Shown here: one piece after another, positions 56,101 through 64,000 of the stretch
Layout of the letters: every line of letters starts with the position of its first letter
Numbering within the stretch: position 1 is the stretch's first letter
Source of the DNA: Spinacia oleracea
Taxonomy: Eukaryota; Streptophyta; Magnoliopsida; Caryophyllales; Amaranthaceae
DNA: 64,000 nt
NCBI RefSeq assembly: GCF_020520425.1
Contig: NC_079487.1
Location: 81,535,141 to 81,599,140 of the forward strand
Reading direction: 5' to 3'
Position numbers and translations under genes: made by a program
The notes under the pieces: generated by a model
Told to the model about the DNA's origin: nothing
Database searches by the model: none
The model's input: only the letters and a program-made list of their open reading frames with translations

Positions 56101-59100
56101 TTCCATGTTTGAACGAAATCCAATATCCGTCCATGCTCCAGAACGAACAATGGGAAGGAACTCAGACTCACAAGCTGCTATCAGGGGCTCAACAGCCATA
56201 TCTGGCATTTTCACCTGCTAAATTTCTAATTAGAATTTTCTGCACATAAAGATTAATACAAGAAAGCTACGTACCCTTCTAGAGAAAATCAATCAAGAAT
56301 TATGCCAACATAACAGAACTGGTTATACGTCAAAAAAGTTGTGCCTCCTCCAGGAATCCCCTCTTCCCAACAAATACTAAATCTAAAAGGTTATTCAAAG
56401 TGCTTAACAGAACAATAGAGGTGGAGAAAATCAATCTGACAGCGTCCCATCATGAATGAAGACCAACCGTTATGCAATGAACTATTACATCATCATTATC
56501 ATTACCCCATTGCCTCAAAGAGGCTCCCGCAAGAAGCGGGGTAAGGGGGGTCGCTGCAATTGCAGAGAGGTTGTTTCCAATTGACCCAAAAGCGATAATG
56601 GGAATACAACGGGACGACCATCTTCTACGTCATGGAAATGAACTGAAGAGGTATTAAGAGCCATTTTGATTTAGTCCATTACATCCCACAACCAAAATAA
56701 CAAATGAATCTTTGGCTCCATCGGAAGCATTGAACTATTACATCAAAAGAGAAAATATCAACAAATAGACAAGAGCTTAAAATCAAAATTTCTCCTATCT
56801 CTGGAATAGCCGCCTACAACAACTAGTCAACTACTTCTCTTAAGAGCTCAGCAATCCAGCATCCAAAACCAAAAACCCACAGTTGACTATATCTACGGTT
56901 AATGGAACCAATCAAACACAAAGGAGAATCCATGGATATTTCAACCTTGAAAATCATAGTCCGTGTGTATTTCCTAGGTTATGTGCATATAATTTTATGC
57001 TCTATGACCTTTAGGTCAACCTTGTGATTCAATTGGACACAACCATAATATTTCCACAACTATAATGTTGAAGGAACCAATTAGTCACGTACAATAAAGT
57101 TCCTCAAAATTAGGAACAAATTACCTAAATGACCGTCCAATTGATGCATTCTGCTATATATTAGCAAATTTCACCTATCCGGACTCAAAAATTATACACC
57201 AAACTATGAAGACAATGATACAAAATTGGCAATGATTTTTCCAAGGAAGAATTTCACTTCTTCCAAGAAAATCACTTTGAAGAGGACTACACAAAGGTTA
57301 CCTTTTCTGCCCCATGGTTACCAACTAGAGCTGGATCTCTTCTTGAAGCTTAATTTTCTATTTTCTTTGCACAGAGCTTGCTAAAGAGATGCACTATAAG
57401 CTAACAAGTGGCATCATACGTTGTAGAGAATATTATACATCATAAAAGTCAGTAGCAACGCAAAGTAGTCCGAGTAGCTATTGGGGGAATTTCCAGAATC
57501 CCTAAACTAAAAATGATACTTCCCTATTTGATGCATGTTGCCCTGCCTGATAGGTCGCAGACTGGCAGGCTGACACAGAACCAAGTTCCGAGCCTCGACT
57601 TGCACAGCCTGTTGCAGTCCGTCATAGCAAATGTCAAGCCAGGCCACCAGCCCCATAACAGCTTTAATACTCCTTTATAATCACTTCATCACAACGCAAC
57701 TCAACCAAAAGAATAAAAGAAAAGCAATGTGCAGATTATGCACCACAAAACTGAAATGATGACACAAAGAAATCCCATCAGTTGAAAACACTTGACAAGC
57801 ACCCAATATCATCCTGAGAAAAAAACTCAAGAAAAGTTGCCTCAGGTGACAACCAGAAATCCAGAATATTCATAGATAAGGCATCCAAAAGCGTGAAAAT
57901 CATAAGAAACCGACAAAAGAAATGAAGCATGTACCACAAGGTCTTTATTACAACAAGTTTAAGACCATAATGAACCTGAGAGAGGCTGTATAAGGTAAAA
58001 TGTTTTGAAACCTTCTAGAGCTTTTAAGGTAAACTAAACCTGACAGTGCACAGAAGACTGGCATTTGACATAAATCTAACATTATAATATTTATTGCCTA
58101 CATAGAGATTATAAAGATGTAATGCCTAGATCTGAACTGAAACATGAACTTAATAGAGGATGACTTGAAACTCTAGAGTTGTGATGCCGGCTAGTTGGCC
58201 ACCAATGGACACAAGCAGGCAGTGCAAGCGGCAAGCCATGACTCAATATTTAACAGGCAAGTGTCATGTTGCCATGTGTCCATGTTGGTGCAATTAAGAC
58301 CACGTGTCAAAGAGGAAAGAGGCTGACGAGGTCAAGACCAGCGTAAAGCACATGAAGGGATAGCCCCAAGCACCGCCATGCAATTTCAGTTCAATACTTC
58401 AACTATTGTTAATAATTAATAACTCTTATCAATTTAATGCATTCAAAGACTTATTGGGTACATATTCATCAAGATTCAGAATCAGTAGATATGGAACTTC
58501 AGAAGTTCTCACTAAGTGCTTACAGGAATCAAAACATTATGAAACTCCAGTAAGGGCGTTGTTCATTTATGAACAAGCTCCTCAAATCATTTAAACAGTT
58601 ATTGATAGTAACATGTTAAGTGGAGTGTTCAAATCTCCTAAGTCCTGACATTAATTACAGGAGACCTAATGAAAGAAACTCTACTACTAAACAGAAAAAT
58701 ATCATTTTCCTGTCCTGCCGCCTGCCGGGGAAGGAAGAGAAAGAAGGCTAGTCTCAGATCTATTCATAGTGACAGTTCTAAATGCAACGCTCTTATCTTC
58801 AATCCATAAAATTTTATCTCATACCTCGCAAACAACGCAACCCGTTTGTGTAAGTGCATTTCACCAGTGATAAAATTTCCTAAATTACAAGAAACGGAAC
58901 CCTTCCAAAGTTTAAGAATATAGTATCCTTGCTTAATTTGCATCAACCAAACAAATCCAACCAAACATAAGATCCAAATCCCTTCTCTTCTCCAAATACT
59001 ACAACCATCTCTACAGAACTGCTCTTAAAACTCTATGTTACTTGAATCTGAAGGAGCAACAACTCAATCGATAACGTTAACTTTGCACTTTCCCTCAATA

Positions 59101-59485
59101 AAGATAGGTCCATAATTTTCCATCCAAGTTAAATCTTCAACATACAACACTATTATCCAAACATCGTTTCATGAAATAAGCAGTATTTATGACCCAAGAC
59201 TTCTAACATATCTCGAATACAAATTCAAAACCAAAATTAAAACAGCAATATACATAACACACAGCTAAATATAAGTATCCTATAAAAATATTGATATTCA
59301 CCAAATTGATAACTTACAAGAGAAGGGTGTCGCAAAAGCGTCTTCTTCCGCATTGCCGAAGAGCGGGTAGCACTGAAGCATTGCCGATACGCAGCTGCAA
59401 GGGGGTTCGGCGGCAAACCCTCGCTTGAACTGCCATTTTCTCCACAACCATCCACCTTGTTATATTCCTCCATTTGACATACCAT
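53154..59485 (-). CDS. Protein phosphatase 2C (PP2C), four exons
   Basis: Exons on the minus strand are 59318-59485, 56020-56214, 55448-55659 and 53154-53715, all with GT-AG borders. They join in frame to 378 residues, a usual length for plant PP2Cs. The enzyme is a Mn/Mg-dependent Ser/Thr phosphatase. Metal-binding residues are E94 and D95 (SNMEDV), D124 in VFDGHGG, D290 in GCDGLWD and D333 in GDN. GDCRAVL, SRALGDW and ARRRLQEHND are further family strings. The C-terminal tail (RPRVHRSVSAEGLRELQSFL) is like that of the DBP1/PP2C27-type group, from memory, so the call within the family is tentative. Residues 1-56 (exon 1) are variable and Ser/Gly-rich. The start is ATG 59485; a second in-frame ATG at 59473 (MEEYNKVD) is equally possible. 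Intron 1 is 3.1 kb, intron 2 contains a 129-bp tandem duplication, and intron 3 is 1.7 kb. No defect was seen. Confidence 0.93.
55744..56001. repeat. Tandem duplication in PP2C intron 2
   Basis: A 129-bp unit starting GAATTATAATTTAAAACC occurs twice with a handful of differences, ending 18 bp before exon 2. Two short frames here come from this repeat plus exon 2. Confidence 0.9.
56215..59317 (-). other. PP2C intron 1
   Basis: A 3.1 kb intron between GTAAGT (59317) and TTTAGCAG (56215). No nested gene was recognised. The stretch near 58380-58640 contains a 62-codon frame without family resemblance. Confidence 0.8.
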
Positions 59486-61430
59486 CACACATTCTCCAAT
59501 TTCTCTCTCCTTCAAAACAAACTCTAACCCTAAACCCAGCTCCTTCTAACTTTAGTTATATAACTTCTCCTTTATAAAAACTAAAAGTCAATGGAATTCA
59601 ACTCTTAAAAGCTCACAAAATTTCCAATTTTCACAGAAAAAAAACAATGAAGATAATGCCCCAACTTCGTCAGATCTAAACCCTAAGTTTAAAAGAGTGG
59701 ACGTCGGAAAAATCAGATGCGTCGTTAGTATAAATTAAATTGGGGGAGAATCAATTGAATTGGGCTTGGATTAAATTAATGCATATGATTCTGTGAACCA
59801 AATCAAAGATCAAAGATCAAAGATTTGAAAGAATTAGGAAAGTTTTTGGGGAATACGTGTCCAATAAAGGAACGCTCTTCAATTTGTGTGTAATACTCCG
59901 TAACTAATAAGGGTTTTTTTTAACGATGGAAAGGGGGGAGAATTTTAATGTTTTTAAATGGAAAGATAAGATAGATTTCAACACAAGATCTATGAGAAAG
60001 TCGGTTTATCCACACACAAATATTGTCCATAAATTTATGGACGATGGATTGATGGAACACAAATTCTTATTTATAATGGTGTACAATAAATATTATACAC
60101 CGGAGTAAAAGTTAACTCAAAATGCTTAAAAGTTAAGCTTATATATGTAAAAGTTAAGTGATAAAAAAATTTATTTTAGTAAAACTTATTTCTTCAAAAT
60201 CACTAATAATGTATAAAATTAATAATTTAACCATTTAAAATATTTATTTATCAATTTTTTTTTACTAATATAAAGTTAATCAAAACTAGGTTAAAGTTAC
60301 AAAAAAGATGGTTAAAGTTATCTTGGTGTACAATAAATTTATTGTACACCTTGTGCGCGCAAGACCTTTTGTTGATGGAATAGTTCGTTGTTACTACGAA
60401 GTAATAAATGAAAATATTTTTATATTTTTAAGTAATTATAAATATATTTAATTATATTTATAAAGCATTTTAATATTTTTATTAATTAAAGTCGTATTTA
60501 AATATTTATTTAAATTAGTATTGGACCGCGCGCGGTCTCCCAAGTTATCAAAACTAATTTCAAAACTAACTAAGAAAATCAACAGGGTGATTGGTTATAA
60601 ATTAGGTTTGTGTAGGTATATTAGTGGTCATTTGTTATTTAAATGAGTGCGGATTAAACAAAAAGATGAAAATTTGTGGTTGTTCTATCAGGAGGGTCAT
60701 AACCAAATCTCAAACTCTTCAAACAGAGGATGGTACACCTTTTTTAGAACTGCAAAGAAATCAGTCCAAGTAATGTCTTATTTTTAGTCTTACACAATTC
60801 TATCATCTATATATCAATCCAGCCTATTGGTAAATGTTTTTACAATCTAGTTAATTTTTTTGTTACTTTCGGCATTTTTCTAGCAAACTTTGTTCATTTA
60901 TGCATCTCTAATTATCCATGTAGGTTATTTTGTTGAATGTATCTAACAGAGACTGACATACTGTATTAATGTTTACTTTTGATGCTTCATCTAATGCCTT
61001 TCCAGGTTCCTTAATTTTCAAAGTATGTTTTTGGTTTTTATCATTATATTGTTGCCAATTTTGATGCTTTCTTTATTTATTTCTCAGCTCCCTATTTGTG
61101 TTTTTTTTAATGTAAATAGAGGTCCAATTTCATATGTATATGTGAATAGCACAGGGCCCCTATAATGGTTGAGTCGGCCCTGGTTATTAAAGGCCTTTTT
61201 TCTAGTTTCTAAAAATTAAACAAATATATTTGGTGCCAAATTAAGAAAAGGATGTTACATGGTACATGTGATTAGTTGTAGGTATTTTGAACGTAGGGTA
61301 TATTGATGGGCTATGTTGCTGGATTATGCATGATGGTGTACAAAAAGGGGCACAATGAAACGAAGAAGCAATGGGGTGAGTATAATTGGTTTAAAATTGT
61401 GTAATAGTGTAGTTTCTAGTTTTTAGTTAT
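59486..61430. other. PP2C upstream region
   Basis: AT-rich DNA holding the PP2C 5' UTR and promoter (minus strand). No clear TATA box was settled on. It contains two related palindromes (60078-60101, 60325-60350), and AAAAGTTAA-type repeats lie between them. A GC palindrome GACCGCGCGCGGTC is at 60524-60537. Confidence 0.5.
60325..60350. repeat. Perfect 26-bp palindrome
   Basis: GGTGTACAATAAA followed by its exact reverse complement. A shortened, imperfect version (GGTGTACAATAA...TATACACC) lies at 60078-60101. The two may mark the ends of a small fold-back element of about 270 bp. Confidence 0.85.
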
Positions 61431-61511
61431 TATTGTATTTTTGTAAGGAAAACAAAGAGGATCAACATGTTTGTTTGAGAGGTTTCGAAGTGGGTTTCCA
61501 TCTTCGACGCC

Positions 61512-62781
61512 ATGGATCGATCTCGAAAGCAAGCTCATCCCAACTCCGAGAAGAAAGTCGTCGCTCCGGCGCCGACAAACAAACCTAATACTCGTGCTCA
61601 AACAAAGGAACATGTCCTTCCTGATTCCATGGCAGACGACACCATTTCTAAACATTCTGAAGAACACCTAGATATTGAACAACTTCTGGAGGATCAGATT
61701 CTCTCTCCAAGAACTGCACTGGTCGATTTGCAGCAACAAATAGCAGTTCACACAACGTTTGACGCGTGGATTAATGGGCTCAATTCTGGTAAGGATGCTC
61801 GAATCCATTTTTAATCGAATTATGGTGGGAATGGGGTGGGTTTGGATTTGAATGATCATGATGAACATGTGGCCCCTAATCCCCATTCTGTTGCACTTTC
61901 TGATACTATTGATGTTCCATTTATTGCTTCCCCCCTAATCTGGTTCAAATTGATATTGAGGACATTCAAGAGGAGGTTGCCTTTTGGAAATCCGCAATAG
62001 TTTGATATGTGTTAGGGGTAAACCCTCCAAAAAATGTGATGGAGGGTTTCTTTCATCGCATTTGGGGGAAGATGGGAATTGATAAGGTGTCCTTTGTTGG
62101 TAAGGGCATGTTCTTGGTAAGGTTTACCATGGAAAACTATAATAAGGTTCTCAAGGGTGGTCCACAATTCTTTGATTCTAAACCCCTTATCCTGAAACAA
62201 TGGGATCCTTATGTGAATCTGGATAAAGACCTAGTTAAAACCATTCCCATTTGGATCAAATTGGCAGGTCTAGATGTTAAATACCGGGGAGAAAAGAGCA
62301 TTAACAAAATTGCAGGCATGGTGGGGCATGTAGTTAAGGTGGATCAGGCTACACTTAACAGGGATAAGTTGATGTATGCTAGAGTCTTAGTTGAGGTCAA
62401 CATTGGGCAGTCTTGTCCAAAGTCTATTAGATTCCAGAATGAGAAAGGTTTGATTGTGGAAGAGAAAGTGGAATATGATTGGCTTCCTGTGGTCTGTGAG
62501 ACTTGTAAAGGGGTAGGTCATGCTACTGCATCATGCCATAGGTTCATCCAGAAGAAGACAAAGAAGGTTTGGGTGCAGAAAGTCCAACCAGCCCAACCAC
62601 ATAAGCAACAAGTGATTGTTGCTACTCTAGTAGTTGTAGTTCCTATGTCAGATGGGTTCTTGCAGGCTAGTAGTTTTAGCAGAATGAGGAGTCAACAACT
62701 AAACCATGTGGTGACTAGGAATAGTTTTCAGGCTTTGCAAAAGGATCTAGGGGAGGAAGGATTGGCTGTAGCTCTCCCAAG
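61512..62781 (+). pseudogene. Broken LINE-type ORF1 (DUF4283 plus CCHC zinc knuckle)
   Basis: An ATG at 61512 opens MDRSRKQAHPNSEKKVVAPA for 100 codons to a TAA at 61812. Reading then resumes after a frame change near 61932 (DIEDIQEEVAFWKSAIV), meets a TGA near 62003, and continues open from 62009. That part has the DUF4283 signature (VNPPKNVMEGFFHRIWGKMG, GMFLVRF, ILKQWDPYVNL, IPIWIKLAGLD) and a CCHC knuckle CETCKGVGHATASC. This pair of domains is typical of ORF1 of plant L1-type LINEs. With two stops and a shift it is a pseudogene. An LTR inserted at 62782 cuts it before its end, and no endonuclease/reverse transcriptase is in the window. Confidence 0.8.
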
Positions 62782-64000
62782 TGAAGGAAATAATGCCCTT
62801 GGTCCAAGTATGCATTCAATGTTAAGTCTAATAAATGCGGTTCAGTATTAATTAACAAGTTAATAATTCAGTGAGATCAAGTGAGCTGAATGCCTAGCTA
62901 GAGGCCGCTTCAGTTCAAGTGGAATTAATGATATTAATCCACAGCTTACTCTTGACTGAACCCGTAGGGTCACACAAATAGCACGTAAACGGATCAAGTA
63001 TTTAATGGCATTAAATGCTCTATCTATGGATATTCGGAATCGACGGATCTTGGTTTCAGTGGGAGCTGAGATCGTCACAAGCAAGAAATGAATACTCCGG
63101 AAACGATGATATTGCCGGAAACGGAAATATGGATCGTATAGGAAATATAAATATTATCCAAGTCGTAGATGTTGCCGGAAACGGAAACATGGTACGTATC
63201 GGAAAATATTATCCGCAATGAAAATATTGCCTGAATCGGAAATATTGCCGGAAACGGAAATATTGTCAGAATCGGAAATATTATCGGAATCGGAAAATAA
63301 TTCCGGAAACGGACATATTAAATATTTGTTCGAAACGGAAATTAATTCCGGAATCGGAAATATTAAATATTGTTCGTATCGGAAATGAATTCCGAAACCG
63401 GGAATTTTATCGGAAGCGTATCGTACGAATAAGCATCGGACGAGGCCTGCCGGACGAAGGCCCAGCACGAAGCCAGGCCATCGCCCAGCAAGCAATGGCG
63501 CGCCACAACACAGCCCAAGGCTGCGGCAGGCCTACCGCAAGGCAGGCCCAGCGCGCAGCTAAGGCCATGGCAGCCTCGTGGGCTGCGGTAGCTCGCATGG
63601 GCTTCGTGGGCGTGTGGGCTGTGCGCGGGCATGGCCTGCATGCTTGCGGGTCATGCTCGTGTGTGTGTTTGTGTCCATGCATAATTCCTAAAACTATTAG
63701 TATTTGATGTATGATTAAATTCCTATTCCTATTAGGATTATTTAATTAATTAGAGTCCTTGTAGGATTCTAAGTTTAATTAAATCGTATCCTACTAGGAT
63801 TCCAATTCCCTTTCCAAACCTCTATAAATAAGGGCCTAGGGTCATAATTTATGGGTACGATTGAAGTATTCAAAGGGTAAGTTTTTGAAAGAAAATTCAG
63901 CCACACTCTTGCACTAATAGCCGAAAATTCCTAAGCACCTTAAGGGCGATTCTAGTTGGTCAATCTTGAGGCGCATCCGGACGTACTGTGGACTATCTAC
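62782..64000 (+). repeat. LTR of the A/B Copia family, runs off the window
   Basis: It begins TGAAGGAAATAATGCCC and follows the A/B LTR for 1219 bp, including the CGGAAATATT repeats, a GC-rich block and a TATA box at 63823-63830, up to the window edge. It differs from the A and B LTRs at many sites, most in the GC-rich part (about 63440-63660), so it belongs to an older or different subfamily. Whether it is a solo LTR or the start of a full element cannot be told here. Confidence 0.92.

Noticed and set aside
58406..58594. 62-codon plus-strand frame in PP2C intron 1
   Set aside because: It has no family likeness, no supporting signals, and lies within an intron on the other strand.
60524..60557. 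A second Helitron 3' end (GC palindrome followed by CTAA)
   Set aside because: The 14-bp palindrome GACCGCGCGCGGTC is 16 bases from CTAA, longer than usual, and no matching 5' end was found.

Overview
The window is nuclear DNA of a flowering plant, most likely a eudicot. The evidence is intron-containing genes with GT-AG splice sites, a xyloglucan endotransglucosylase/hydrolase gene, a PP2C phosphatase gene, and every major class of plant transposon. Caryophyllales would fit the look of several repeats, but that is a weak guess. Only two host genes look intact: an intronless XTH (31920-32768, +) and a four-exon PP2C (53154-59485, -). Almost everything else is mobile DNA, much of it nested.

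Region 1 (224-20896) is a minus-strand Ty1/Copia element (element A) with 1.37 kb LTRs and 5-bp target duplications (atagt at 219-223 and 20897-20901). It codes for gag, protease, integrase, reverse transcriptase and RNase H, with one frame break inside gag. Its 5' leader was split by a second, plus-strand element of the same LTR family (element B, 8229-18579, target duplication ctgcc). B has near-identical LTRs, the same primer-binding site, leader and 3' end, but its coding region is wrecked. B is therefore a recently moved non-autonomous element sitting inside a possible helper-family copy.

Region 2 (20902-31565) is intergenic. It holds a 1.1 kb Mutator-like element with long terminal inverted repeats (24370-25463), a short LTR with an unusual tRNA-like primer-binding site (25952-26135), a 4.7 kb inverted-repeat element carrying three tRNA-like sequences (26270-31004), and a Tourist-like MITE (31176-31565) in the XTH upstream region. 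A Stowaway-like MITE (32863-33120) lies just after the XTH stop codon.

Region 3 (about 33418-51862) reads best as one Helitron that was itself invaded. Its 5' TC end is at 33418, and its 3' end has an 8-bp hairpin followed by CTAG at 51862. It carries exons of a SWIB-domain gene next to exons of a polyketide cyclase/START-like gene. Inside it is a 10 kb Mutator-like element (36972-47011, 12-bp target duplication) with other exon-like pieces and a large minisatellite. Inside that is a 5.1 kb CACTA element (37723-42871, target duplication aga) that has captured pieces of a MAP70 microtubule-associated protein gene. Three transposon classes that capture genes are thus stacked in each other.

Region 4 (51863-64000) holds the PP2C gene, whose first intron is about 3.1 kb. 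Its upstream region contains a pair of palindromes. A broken LINE-type ORF1 (DUF4283 plus CCHC knuckle, 61512-62781) follows, cut by a third LTR of the A/B family (62782 to the window end).
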